Of a DNA stretch of 62,423 nucleotides, positions 52,370 to 61,963 are shown in pieces. The notes beneath the pieces were generated by a model. That model made no database searches and was not told the DNA's origin. It worked only from the letters and a program-made list of their open reading frames with translations. A program made the translations under genes and the position numbers. The DNA is from Treponema sp. GTDB lineage: Bacteria > Spirochaetota > Spirochaetia > Treponematales > Treponemataceae. Positions within the stretch are counted from its first letter, which is position 1; each line of letters begins with the position of its first letter. The stretch lies in assembly GCA_024693045.1 (NCBI GenBank), contig JAILLQ010000057.1:1-62423 (forward strand), given 5' to 3'.

Positions 52370-52538
52370 TTTAAAACATGGGCCTAGAATTCATTCTGAC
52401 GCGTTTTTTTTAAATAATCGAATACTTTATCGATTGCAGTAAAAAAAGTGCTGTATTTTAATTTTTTTAAAAGAGAGTAGGGAAGGGTAACAGAATAACT
52501 AAAGAAAACGAAAATTGATAATTTTTTTTGCAAAAACT
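52370..52538. other. gap between par region and lipoprotein 1, with family-2 iteron
   Basis: No gene is seen. GGTAACAG-N5-CTAAAGAAAA at 52486-52508 is a direct family-2 iteron, nearly identical to the copy at 49802. It marks the apparent right edge of the replicon module. Confidence 0.6.
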
Positions 52539-52580
52539 ACCCATTTGGGTGGTGACACAATTTTAACAATAGAGTATAGA
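52539..52580 (+). promoter_or_regulatory. conserved palindrome-promoter block, lipoprotein 1
   Basis: The dyad ACCCATTTGGGT (52539-52550) is followed by GTGACA (52552-52557), a 17-base spacer and TATAGA (52575-52580). Equivalent blocks precede the other two lipoprotein genes. Confidence 0.55.
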
Positions 52581-52612
52581 TAAGGAATATTAATTGTAAT
52601 GGAGATATTTAG

Positions 52613-55600
52613 ATGAAACAGCTAAAAAAAACTTTTCTTCTATTAGTAAGTATTTTTTTTACACTAAGTCTTTTTTCTTGTAAAACAGAAGAAGAAACAA
52701 ACAATTTGCTGGCTCTTGCCTTGATGAATGCAAATACAACAAAACAGTACACAGTAACCTTCAACGCAAACGACGGAAGTGCAAACCCAGCAACAGCGAC
52801 TCAAGTTTTTACAGCAGGAAGTGCCCAGGCATTAAAGACAGCTGCAACATTAGGATTTAGCAAGACAAATTACGCCTTTGCCGGTTGGGCAACAAGTAAA
52901 GAAGCAAGTAGTGCAGCTTATGCAGACGGAGCATCTTATACAGCTACAGCAGATGTGACTTTGTACGCAGTATGGACAGCTATAACATACACAGTAACAT
53001 TCAATGCAAATGACGGAAGTGCAAATCCTTCAACAGCGACACAGGTTTTCACTGCAGGTACTGCCCAGGCATTGAAGACTGCTGCAACATTAAACTTTAG
53101 TAGGACAAATTACGCCTTTGCCGGTTGGGCAACAAGTAAAGAAGCAAGTAGTGCAGCTTATGCGGACGGAGCTTTGTACACAGCGACAGCAGATATAACT
53201 TTGTACGCTGTATGGAAAACAATAGATTATACTGTAACCTTCAACGCAAACGACGGAAGTGCAAGCCCTGCAACAGCGACACAGGCCTTTACAGCAGGAA
53301 CAGCACAGGCATTAAAAACAGCCGCAGCATTAGGATTTACCAAGACGAATTATGCATTTGCCGGTTGGGCAACAAGCAGCGATGCTACAAGTGCAGCTTA
53401 TGCAGACGGAGCTTCGTTCACAGCGACAGGAAATGTAACTTTGTACGCTGTATGGAAAACAATAGATTATACTGTAACCTTCAACGCAAATGATGGAAGT
53501 GCAAATCCTGCAACAGCTACACAGGCCTTTACAGCAGGTACAGCACAGGCATTGAAGACTGCCGCAGCATTAGGATTTAGCAAGACAAATTACGCCTTTG
53601 CCGGTTGGGCAACAAGTAAAGAAGCAAGTAGTGCAGCTTATGCAGACGGAGCTTCGTACACAGCGACAGAAAATGTGACTTTGTACGCTGTATGGAAAAC
53701 AATAGATTATACTGTAACCTTCAACGCAAACGACGGAAGTGCAAGCCCTGCAACAGCTACACAGGCCTTTACAGCAGGTACCGCCCAGGTATTAAAAACA
53801 GCTGCAACATTAGGATTTAGCAGAGCAAATTATACCTTTGCCGGTTGGGCAACAACAAATGATGCCACAAGTGCAACTTTAGCAGACGGAGCTTCTTACA
53901 CAGCTACAGGAAATGTGACTTTGTACGCTGTATGGACAGCTATAACATACACAGTAACTTTCAACGCAAATGACGGAAGTGCAAATCCTTCAACAGCGAC
54001 ACAGGTTTTCACAGCAGGAAGTGCCCAGGCATTAAAAACTGCTGCAGCATTAGTCTTTAGTAAAACAAATTATACTTTTGCCGGTTGGGCAACATGCAGC
54101 GATGCTACAAGTGCAGCTTATGAAGACGGAGCATCTTATACAGCAGCTGCAGACATAACTTTGTATGCAGTGTGGACAGCCATTACATACACAGTAACAT
54201 TCAACGCAAACGACGGAAGTGCAAACCCAGCAACAGCGACACAGGTTTTCACAGCAGGAACCGCCCAGGCATTAAAAAAAGCTGCAACATTAGGCTTTAG
54301 CAGAGCAAATTATACCTTTGCAGGTTGGGCAACAACAAATAACGCTGCAAGTGCAACTTTAGCAGACGAAGCCTCTTACACAGCTACAGGAAATGTGACT
54401 TTGTACGCAGTATGGACTTTAATTACATATACAGTAACTTTCAACGCAAACGACGGAAGTGCAAACCCAGCAACAGCGACTCAAGTTTTTACAGCAGGCA
54501 CAGCCCAGGCCTTAAAAACTGCTGCAACTTTAGGCTTCAGCAAAAGTGGTTATACCTTTGCCGGCTGGGCTACAACAAATGATGCCACAAGTGTGGCTTA
54601 TGCAGACGAAGCATCTTATACAGCCACTGCTGATGTAACCTTGTATGCGGTTTGGAGACTAAAAGTTCTTTCAGGTATTTCGGTAACAACAGCGCCATCA
54701 AAGGTCTTGTATTTTGCAGGATCTGGAGAAATCCTTTCTACAGATGGAATGGTAGTAACTGCAACTTATGATAATGGTTCTACTGCTACAGTAACGAGAG
54801 TAACATCAAGTGATTTTGATTCTACTAGTGGAGGAATAAAGGCATTAACAGTATCTTATACAGAAGATGGCATAACAAAAACAACAACTACACCATATTA
54901 CGTAGCCGCTTCCGATGCCCTTACCCAGACAGTGCAGGATAATGGAAGTACAACTATAGATTCTAATACTTTCCAGTTAGTAAAATTTGGAGACTTCCCA
55001 CAGACAATTGCAGAAAGTGGAATTACTTATTCTTCATCAACAGTTTACAACGGCTGGTACCTTGGTTCAGACGGATATTTCTATGAAAAAGTACATGAAA
55101 ATGGATATTATACTACTTATAGATATTCAAATAACGTAAGGGTTGCAAAAATTAATAATACAAGTCCTAATTATCTGTACTTTAAGGTCGAGCCAATAGA
55201 ATGGCGTGTATTAAAAATAGATAGTGAAGCCCGAACAAAACTCCTTCTTGCAGAAAAAATCCTTACAGCAAATGTGCCTTATTATGGAGCAACATCGGAG
55301 CGAACATTAAATGGTACTACAATTTATGCAAATAACTACAAGTATTCAAACATCCGAGCCTACCTGAATGGAACAAAAAATCAGTTTGTCTTAGACGGTG
55401 GAACATCAAATGACTATACTATAAATTGGGAAACTAATGGCTTCTTAAAGAAAGCCTTTACAACAAGTGCACAAAACCTTATTCCTGCAACAGCAGTGGA
55501 TAATTCAGCTAGGTCAACAAATCCTGAAGCTAATGCCAGCCAATGGAATAATGGAGCAAATACTTATGCCTGTGATAACACCAGCGATAAGATCTTCCTT

Positions 55601-55882
55601 TTAAGTGAACAGGAAGTAACAACAAGTGCTTATGGCTTTGCAGCATTCCGTAGTTCTGGAGCAGGAAATTCAAGAATAAGAGTAACAACAGACTACGCCA
55701 AGGCTAATTACGCTTACCAATATAATACAAGTGGTTATGGTGGTGATTGGTGGTTCCGCTCTCCTTACTATAATGGTAGTAACTGCGCGCGCTACGTCAG
55801 CGATGATGGTTATCCCAGCAACTACCACGCCGTCAATGATAGTGGTAAAGGCGTGTGTCCAGCTTTGTCAATTTCATTTTAA
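52613..55882 (+). CDS. InlB-repeat lipoprotein 1 with hypervariable C-terminal domain
   Basis: A 1089-residue surface lipoprotein. The signal peptide ends in the lipobox LSLFSC (Cys ~23). Eight 80-residue InlB/Listeria-Bacteroides-type repeats follow (YTVTFNANDGS...FAGWAT...VTLYAVW). Then come a Big_3-like Ig domain (LSGISVTTAPSKVLYFAGSG) and a C-terminal DUF6273-like domain (IEWRVLK, RTKLLLAEKILTANVPYY, KIFLLSEQEVT, WWFRSPYY, GVCPALSISF), predicted to have a C-type-lectin/formylglycine-enzyme fold. The last ~31 codons before the invariant tail vary between paralogues in DGR fashion. GGAG supports the ATG. A terminator follows. Adhesin or ligand-binding role is inferred. Confidence 0.88.
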   Translation: MKQLKKTFLLLVSIFFTLSLFSCKTEEETNNLLALALMNANTTKQYTVTFNANDGSANPATATQVFTAGSAQALKTAATLGFSKTNYAFAGWATSKEASSAAYADGASYTATADVTLYAVWTAITYTVTFNANDGSANPSTATQVFTAGTAQALKTAATLNFSRTNYAFAGWATSKEASSAAYADGALYTATADITLYAVWKTIDYTVTFNANDGSASPATATQAFTAGTAQALKTAAALGFTKTNYAFAGWATSSDATSAAYADGASFTATGNVTLYAVWKTIDYTVTFNANDGSANPATATQAFTAGTAQALKTAAALGFSKTNYAFAGWATSKEASSAAYADGASYTATENVTLYAVWKTIDYTVTFNANDGSASPATATQAFTAGTAQVLKTAATLGFSRANYTFAGWATTNDATSATLADGASYTATGNVTLYAVWTAITYTVTFNANDGSANPSTATQVFTAGSAQALKTAAALVFSKTNYTFAGWATCSDATSAAYEDGASYTAAADITLYAVWTAITYTVTFNANDGSANPATATQVFTAGTAQALKKAATLGFSRANYTFAGWATTNNAASATLADEASYTATGNVTLYAVWTLITYTVTFNANDGSANPATATQVFTAGTAQALKTAATLGFSKSGYTFAGWATTNDATSVAYADEASYTATADVTLYAVWRLKVLSGISVTTAPSKVLYFAGSGEILSTDGMVVTATYDNGSTATVTRVTSSDFDSTSGGIKALTVSYTEDGITKTTTTPYYVAASDALTQTVQDNGSTTIDSNTFQLVKFGDFPQTIAESGITYSSSTVYNGWYLGSDGYFYEKVHENGYYTTYRYSNNVRVAKINNTSPNYLYFKVEPIEWRVLKIDSEARTKLLLAEKILTANVPYYGATSERTLNGTTIYANNYKYSNIRAYLNGTKNQFVLDGGTSNDYTINWETNGFLKKAFTTSAQNLIPATAVDNSARSTNPEANASQWNNGANTYACDNTSDKIFLLSEQEVTTSAYGFAAFRSSGAGNSRIRVTTDYAKANYAYQYNTSGYGGDWWFRSPYYNGSNCARYVSDDGYPSNYHAVNDSGKGVCPALSISF
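52743..54660 (+). repeat. eight tandem 240-bp coding repeats
   Basis: Units are 240 bp (80 codons) and very similar at DNA level. Two linker types alternate (WTAITYTV and WKTIDYTV), suggesting unit shuffling by recombination. Confidence 0.9.
55765..55858 (+). repeat. candidate DGR variable region, gene 1
   Basis: From after CGCTCTCCT to GGCGTGTGT. Compared with gene 2, about 23 bases differ and all but one are at codon positions 1 or 2, mostly in NNC/NNT codons; GTC, GGT, GCGCGC and the downstream tail are invariant. The pattern fits AAC/AAT codons in an adenine-mutagenised template. Confidence 0.7.
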
Positions 55883-55888
55883 TGAAAT
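55871..55888 (+). other. perfect hairpin overlapping stop codon, gene 1
   Basis: ATTTCATT and AATGAAAT are perfect arms with a TT loop, spanning the TAA. It is 12 bases past the variable segment, the place where DGRs carry the IMH-adjacent hairpin. Confidence 0.6.
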
Positions 55889-55935
55889 ATAGCAGGGGTA
55901 TCGTTTACCTCTAATTACGAATAAAGAGAGAGTTT

Positions 55936-55972
55936 AACCCGTAGGTTTTGATTACAACTTACGGGTTTTTTA
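55936..55972 (+). terminator. terminator after lipoprotein 1
   Basis: AACCCGTA pairs with TACGGGTT, followed by a T run. The same element follows gene 2. Confidence 0.85.
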
Positions 55973-56022
55973 TTACTAAGTGGTGAGATTGATATTTTTT
56001 TTTGCAAAAACTACCCAATTGG

Positions 56023-56065
56023 GTGGTGACATAATTTTTAAAATATTGTATACGGTAATTTACAT
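56023..56065 (+). promoter_or_regulatory. conserved palindrome-promoter block, lipoprotein 2
   Basis: The perfect palindrome ACCCAATTGGGT is followed by GTGACA, a 17-base spacer and a TATACG -10, matching the block of gene 1. Confidence 0.55.
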
Positions 56066-56088
56066 TAATTTATTACGGAGAAAGTTAG

Positions 56089-58860
56089 ATGAAACATCTA
56101 AAAAAAGCTTTTCTACTATTAGTAAGTATTTTTTTAACACTAAGTCTTTTTTCTTGTAAAACAGAAGAAGAAACAAACAATTTGCTGGCTCTTGCCTTGT
56201 TGAATGCAAATACAACAAAACAGTACACCGTAACCTTCAACGCAAACGACGGAAGTGCAAACCCAGCAACAGGAAGCCAAACTTTTACAGCAGGTACCGC
56301 CCAGGCATTGAAGACAGCTGCAACATTAGGATTTAGCAAGACAAATTACGCCTTTGCCGGTTGGGCAACAACAAAGGATGCAACAAGTGCAGCTTACACA
56401 GACGGCGCTTCTTATACAGCAACTGAGAATGTAACTTTGTACGCTGTATGGACAGCTATAACATACACAGTAACATTCAACGCAAATGACGGAAGTGCAA
56501 ATCCTGCAACAGAGATACAGGTTTTCACAGCAGGAAGTGCACAGGCCTTAAAAACTGCCGCAACATTAGGATTTAGCAGAGCAAATTACGCTTTTGCCGG
56601 TTGGGCAACAAGCAGCGACGCTACAAGTGCAGCTTACACAGACGGAGCTTCGTACACAGCGAGAGAAAATGTGACTTTGTACGCTGTATGGAAAACAATA
56701 GATTATACTGTAACCTTCAACGCAAATGACGGAAGTGCAAGCCCAGCAACAGCGACACAGGCCTTTACAGCAGGTACAGCCCAGGCATTGAAGACTGCTG
56801 CAACATTAGGCTTTAGCAAGACAAATTACGCCTTTGCCGGTTGGGCAACAACAAATGATGCCACAAGTGCAACTTTAGCAGACGGAGCTTTGTACACAGC
56901 GACAGGAAATGTAACTTTGTACGCTGTGTGGACTGCTATAACATATACCGTAACCTTCAACGCAAACGACGGAAGTCAAAGTCCCGCAACTGGTACACAA
57001 ACCTTTACAGCTGGAATCGATCAAGCTCTTACAACAGCCGCAACATTAGGCTTTAGCAGAGCAAATTATACCTTTGCAGGTTGGGCAACAACAAATGATG
57101 CCACAAGTGCAACTTTAGCAGACGGCACTTTGTACACAGCGACAGAAAATGTGACTTTGTATGCAGTGTGGACTGCTATAACATATACCGTAACCTTCAA
57201 CGCAAATGACGGAAGTGCAAACCCAACAACAGCGACACAGGGGTTCACAGCAGGCACAGCACAGGCATTAAAAACAGCCGCAGCATTAGGCTTTAGTAAG
57301 ACAAATTATACCTTTGCCGGTTGGGCAACAACAAATGATGCCACAAGTGCGGCTTACACAGACGGAGCTTCTTATACAGCAACAGCTAATGTAACTTTGT
57401 ATGCAGTATGGACTGTAATTACATATACCGTAACCTTCAATGCAAATTATGATGGAGCAAGTCCTGCAACAGGAAGTCAACCCTTTACAGCAGGTAGTGC
57501 TCAGACTCTAAAAACAATTGTAACTTTGGTTTTCAGCAGAACTGATTATACCTTTGTCGGTTGGGCAACTACAAACGACGCCACAAGTGCCACTTACACA
57601 GACGGCCAGTCTTACACAGCAAGTGCTAATGCAACTTTATATGCGGTGTGGAGACCAAGAGAACTTGTAAGTATTTCTGTAACAAGAACTCCAACAAAGA
57701 TTGTATATTTTGCTGGTGCTGGAGAAAGCCTTTCTACTGATGGAATGGTCGTAACCGCAACTTATGATAATGGTTATACAGCTACAGTAACAGGAGCTAC
57801 AACGAGTGGTTTTGATTCTGCAAGTATTGGAGTCAAATCATTGACTGTATCTTATACAGAAGCTGGTGTTATTAAAACTACTACTATCACATATTGTGTA
57901 GCCGCTTCCGATGCCCTTACCCAGACTGTCGTAGCTAATGGAACAAAGACCATTGATGGAACTTCTTATGATTTAGTAAAATTCGGAGACTTCCCACAGA
58001 CAATTGCCGCAAGTGGAATTACTTATTCTTCATCAACAGTTTACAACGGCTGGTATCTGGGGTCTGATGGATATTTTTATGAAGAGTGTTCTGCTAATCC
58101 AAAAGATTCATATACATTTTCTAATAATGTAACAATCTCAAGTGGAACAACTTATTACTTTAAGGTCCAGCCAATTGAATGGCGTGTATTAAAAACAGAT
58201 GATGAAGCCCGAACAAAACTCCTTCTTGCAGAAAAAATCCTTACAGCAAATGTGCCTTATTATGGATCAACAGACTCTCGAACATTAAATAATACCACAA
58301 TTTATGCAAATAACTACAAGTATTCAAACATCAGAGCCTACCTGAATGGAATAAAGAATCAGTTTGTTTTGGACGGTGGAACTTCAAATGACTATACGAT
58401 AAATTGGGAAACTAACGGCTTCTTGCAGAAAGCCTTTACAACAAGTGCACAAGCTCTTATTCCTACAACAACAGTAGATAACTCTGCTGCAAGTACAAAT
58501 CCAGATGGAAATTCAACATTATGGAATAGCGGAACAAACAATTATGCCTGTGCTAACACCAGCGATAAGATTTTCCTTTTAAGTGAACAGGAAGTAACAA
58601 CAAGTGCTTATGGCTTTGCAGAATACGATAGTTATGGAGAAGGAAATTCAAGAATAAGAGAAACAACAGACTACGCCAAGGCAAATTACGCCTATCAAAG
58701 TACTACCAGTGGTTATGGTGGTTATTGGTGGCTCCGCTCTCCTTACTATGATCGTAGTAACTACGCGCGCTTCGTCTACAATAATGGTTCTGCCAACTAC
58801 CGCACCAGCGTCGATGATAGTTTTAAGGGCGTGAGTCCAGCTTTGTCAATTTCATTTTAA
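56089..58860 (+). CDS. InlB-repeat lipoprotein 2 with hypervariable C-terminal domain
   Basis: A 923-residue paralogue of lipoprotein 1. The lipobox is LSLFSC. Six 80-residue InlB-type repeats follow; the sixth is the most diverged (NANYDGASPATGSQPF). An Ig-like domain (LVSISVTRTPTKIVYFAGAGE) and the DUF6273-like domain (IEWRVLKTD, ANVPYYGSTDSR, WWLRSPYYDRSNYARF, GVSPALSISF) complete it. Signal peptide, upstream palindrome and terminator are all duplicated with the gene. CGGAG precedes the ATG. Probably an outer-surface ligand-binding or adhesion protein. Confidence 0.88.
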   Translation: MKHLKKAFLLLVSIFLTLSLFSCKTEEETNNLLALALLNANTTKQYTVTFNANDGSANPATGSQTFTAGTAQALKTAATLGFSKTNYAFAGWATTKDATSAAYTDGASYTATENVTLYAVWTAITYTVTFNANDGSANPATEIQVFTAGSAQALKTAATLGFSRANYAFAGWATSSDATSAAYTDGASYTARENVTLYAVWKTIDYTVTFNANDGSASPATATQAFTAGTAQALKTAATLGFSKTNYAFAGWATTNDATSATLADGALYTATGNVTLYAVWTAITYTVTFNANDGSQSPATGTQTFTAGIDQALTTAATLGFSRANYTFAGWATTNDATSATLADGTLYTATENVTLYAVWTAITYTVTFNANDGSANPTTATQGFTAGTAQALKTAAALGFSKTNYTFAGWATTNDATSAAYTDGASYTATANVTLYAVWTVITYTVTFNANYDGASPATGSQPFTAGSAQTLKTIVTLVFSRTDYTFVGWATTNDATSATYTDGQSYTASANATLYAVWRPRELVSISVTRTPTKIVYFAGAGESLSTDGMVVTATYDNGYTATVTGATTSGFDSASIGVKSLTVSYTEAGVIKTTTITYCVAASDALTQTVVANGTKTIDGTSYDLVKFGDFPQTIAASGITYSSSTVYNGWYLGSDGYFYEECSANPKDSYTFSNNVTISSGTTYYFKVQPIEWRVLKTDDEARTKLLLAEKILTANVPYYGSTDSRTLNNTTIYANNYKYSNIRAYLNGIKNQFVLDGGTSNDYTINWETNGFLQKAFTTSAQALIPTTTVDNSAASTNPDGNSTLWNSGTNNYACANTSDKIFLLSEQEVTTSAYGFAEYDSYGEGNSRIRETTDYAKANYAYQSTTSGYGGYWWLRSPYYDRSNYARFVYNNGSANYRTSVDDSFKGVSPALSISF
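56222..57657 (+). repeat. six tandem 240-bp coding repeats
   Basis: Same 80-codon unit as in genes 1 and 3; several units are closer to units in the other genes than to their own neighbours (shared AFAGWATSSDATSAAY and TFAGWATTNDATSATL blocks). Confidence 0.9.
58744..58836 (+). repeat. candidate DGR variable region, gene 2
   Basis: Corresponds to gene 1 variable region with the same length (31 codons). Invariant anchors AGTAAC, GCGCGC, GTC and GGT sit between scrambled NNC/NNT codons. Confidence 0.7.
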
Positions 58861-58866
58861 TGAAAT
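58849..58866 (+). other. perfect hairpin overlapping stop codon, gene 2
   Basis: Same 8-bp arms and TT loop as gene 1 (ATTTCATT / AATGAAAT). Confidence 0.6.
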
Positions 58867-58920
58867 ATAGCAGGGGGTAATACAATCTCTTACCCCTAAT
58901 TACGAATAAAGAGAGAGTTT

Positions 58921-58956
58921 AACCCGTAGGTTTTGATTACAACTTACGGGTTTTTT
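58921..58956 (+). terminator. terminator after lipoprotein 2
   Basis: AACCCGTA/TACGGGTT hairpin plus T run, identical in type to the one after gene 1. Confidence 0.85.
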
Positions 58957-59006
58957 ATTACTAAGTGGTGAAAGTTGATAATTTTTTTTTCTCAAGAACT
59001 ACCTAT

Positions 59007-59042
59007 TTGGGCGGCGACATTTTATTTTAAATTGTATATAGT
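59007..59042 (+). promoter_or_regulatory. diverged palindrome-promoter block, lipoprotein 3
   Basis: The block is recognisable (CTACCTATTTGGGCGGCGACA) but the dyad is imperfect, the -35 is GCGACA and the spacer to TATATA is only about 15 bases. Expression may be weaker than for genes 1 and 2. Confidence 0.4.
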
Positions 59043-59129
59043 GATTTATATTAATTTTTACGGAGATAGTTAGATGAAACAGCTAAAAAAAACTTTTCTA
59101 CTATTAACTAGTATTTTTTTAACACTAGG

Positions 59130-59138
59130 TTTTTTTTT
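59130..59138 (+). repeat. T9 homopolymer in coding sequence
   Basis: Nine T bases within the signal-peptide codons. The two paralogues have TCTTTTTT (8 bases) at the same place and are in frame. Confidence 0.85.
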
Positions 59139-59206
59139 CTTGTAAAACAGAAGAAGAAACAAACAATTTGCTGGCTCTTGCCTTGATGAATGCAAATACA
59201 ACACCG

Positions 59207-60888
59207 CAGTACACCGTAACTTTCAACGCAAATGATGGAAGTGCAAACCCAGCAACAGGAAGCCAAACCTTTACAGCAGGAACAGCACAGGCATTAAAAA
59301 CAGCTGCAACATTAGGCTTTAGCAAGGCAAATTATACTTTTGCTGGTTGGGCAACAAGTAAAGAAGCAAGTAGTGCGGCTTATGCAGACGGAGCTTCGTA
59401 CACAGCAACAGAAAATGTAACTTTGTATGCGGTGTGGACAGCCATTACATACACCGTAACCTTCAACGCAAACGACGGAAGTGCAAACCCAGCAACAGAG
59501 ACACAGGCCTTTACAGCAGGCACCGCCCAGGCATTGAAGACTGCTGCAACATTAAACTTTAGTAGGACAAATTACGCCTTTGCCGGTTGGGCAACAACAA
59601 ATGATGCCACAAGTGCAACTTTAGCAGACGGCACTTCTTACACAGCAACAGAAAATGTAACTTTGTATGCAGTGTGGAAAACAATAGATTATACTGTAAC
59701 CTTCAACGCAAACGACGGAAGTGCAAACCCAGCAACAGGTACTCAAACCTTTACAGCAGGTACCGCCCAGGTATTGAAGACTGCTGCAACATTAGGCTTT
59801 AGCAAGACAAATTATACCTTTGCCGGTTGGGCAACAACAAATGATGCCACAAGTGCAGCTTATGCAGACGGAGCATCGTTCACAGCAACAGAAAATGTAA
59901 CTTTGTACGCTGTATGGAAAATAATAGATTACACAGTAACATTCAACGCAAACGACGGAAGTGAAAGTCCTGCAACAGCTACACAGGCTTTTACAGCAGG
60001 TACAGCACAGGCATTGAAGACTGCTGCATCATTAAACTTTAGCAAGACAAATTATACCTTTGCCGGTTGGGCAACAAGCAGCGACGCAAGCAGTGCAGCC
60101 TATACAGACGGAGCTTCGTACATAGCAACAGAAAATGTGACTTTATATGCAGTGTGGACAGCCATTACATACACAGTAACATTCAATGCAAATGACGGAA
60201 GTGCAAACCCAGCAACAGCGACACAGGTTTTCACAGCAGGAAGTGCCCAGGCCTTAAAAACTGCTGCATCATTAGGATTTAGCAGAGCAAATTATACCTT
60301 TGCCGGTTGGGCAACAACAAATGATGCCACAAGTGCAACCTTAGCAGACGAAGCTTCTTACACAGCGACAGAAAATGTGACTTTGTATGCAGTATGGACA
60401 GCCATTACATACACAGTAACATTCAATGCAAATGACGGAAGTGCAAACCCAGCAACAGCGACACAGGTTTTCACAGCAGGAAGTGCCCAGGCATTAAAAA
60501 CTGCTGCAGCATTAGTCTTTAGCAAGGCAAATTATACCTTTGCCGGCTGGGCAACAAGTAACAGTGCCACAAGTGCGGCTTATGCAGACGGAGCTTCTTA
60601 CACAGCAACTGAGAATGTAACTTTGTACGCTGTATGGACAGCTATAACATACACCGTAACCTTCAACGCAAACGACGGAAGTGCAAACCCAGCAACAGGT
60701 ACTCAAACCTTTACAGCAGGTACCGCCCAGGCTCTTACAACAGCCTCAAACTTAGGTTTCAGTAGAAGCGGTTATAGCTTTGCCGGCTGGGCTGCAACAA
60801 ATGATGCAACAAGTGCAGCTTACACAGACGGAGCTTCGTACACAGCAACAGAAAATGTGACTTTATATGCAGTGTGGACAGCTATAAC
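59207..60888 (+). repeat. seven tandem 240-bp coding repeats
   Basis: Same unit as in genes 1 and 2, seven copies. Units 5 and 6 are almost identical over long stretches. Confidence 0.9.
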
Positions 60889-61963
60889 TCTTTCAAGTAT
60901 TTCTGTAAATGGAACCCCAAATTTCTCTGTAACAAATGTTTTCTTTGCAGGTAAAACAGCATCATCTTACGGTTTGACAGTAACTGCTACTTATTCTAAC
61001 TCAACTACAACAGATGTAAGTTCAACTGCGACAATTACTTCAACTGTAAGTAATACAGCCGGAAACGTAACTGTAACCTATACTGAAGGTGGAGTTACAA
61101 AAACAGCAGAAGTAACAGGTTCTTATTATGTAGCCGCTAGTGATGCCCTTACCCAGACTGTAATTGATAACGGAAAGACAACTATAGATTCTAAGAGCTT
61201 CCAGTTAGTAAAATTCGGAGACTTCCCACAGACAATTGCCGCAAGTGGAATTACTTATTCTTCGTCAACAGTTTATAACGGCTGGTATCTGGGGTCTGAC
61301 GGATATTTCTATGAATCTTGTTCTGCTAATCCATATACAGACGATTCTAATTATACATGTTCTGATGGAACTACCTTAGTAAATGGAACTACCTATTACT
61401 TTAAGGTCCAACCAATAGAATGGCGTGTATTAAAAACAGATAATGACGCTCGAACAAAACTCCTTTTTGCAGAAAAAATCCTTACAGCAAATGTGCCTTA
61501 TTATTACTCAGATGATTTGAACTCACATTATAGGGCTGATGCTACTGGAGTATATGGCAATAATTATAAGTACAGCCAGATAAGAGCTTACCTGAATGGA
61601 TTGAATTACTATAATGATTCTAATACAGCAGTTACCACTTATAACAATAACGGCTTTTTACAAAAGGCCTTTACAACAAGTGCACAAAACCTTATTCCTG
61701 CAACAGCAGTGGATAATTCAGCTAGGTCAACAAATCCTGAATCTAATGCCGAACAATGGGAAAATGGAGAAAATCCTTATGCCTGTGCTAACACAAGTGA
61801 CAAAATCTTTCTTTTAAGTGAACAGGAAGTAACAAGGAGCGATTATGGCTTTGCAGCATACAATGTTATTATAGAAGTAAGAAGGAAAGTAACAACAGAC
61901 TACGCCAAGGCAAATAACGCCTATACATGTGAGTCTTGTGATGATTGGTGGCTCCGCTCTCCT

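Noticed and set aside
53212..53493. Other-frame ORFs inside the lipoprotein repeats (also 57066-57480, 60512-60706)
   Set aside because: They repeat with the 240-bp unit and are shadows of the main frame.
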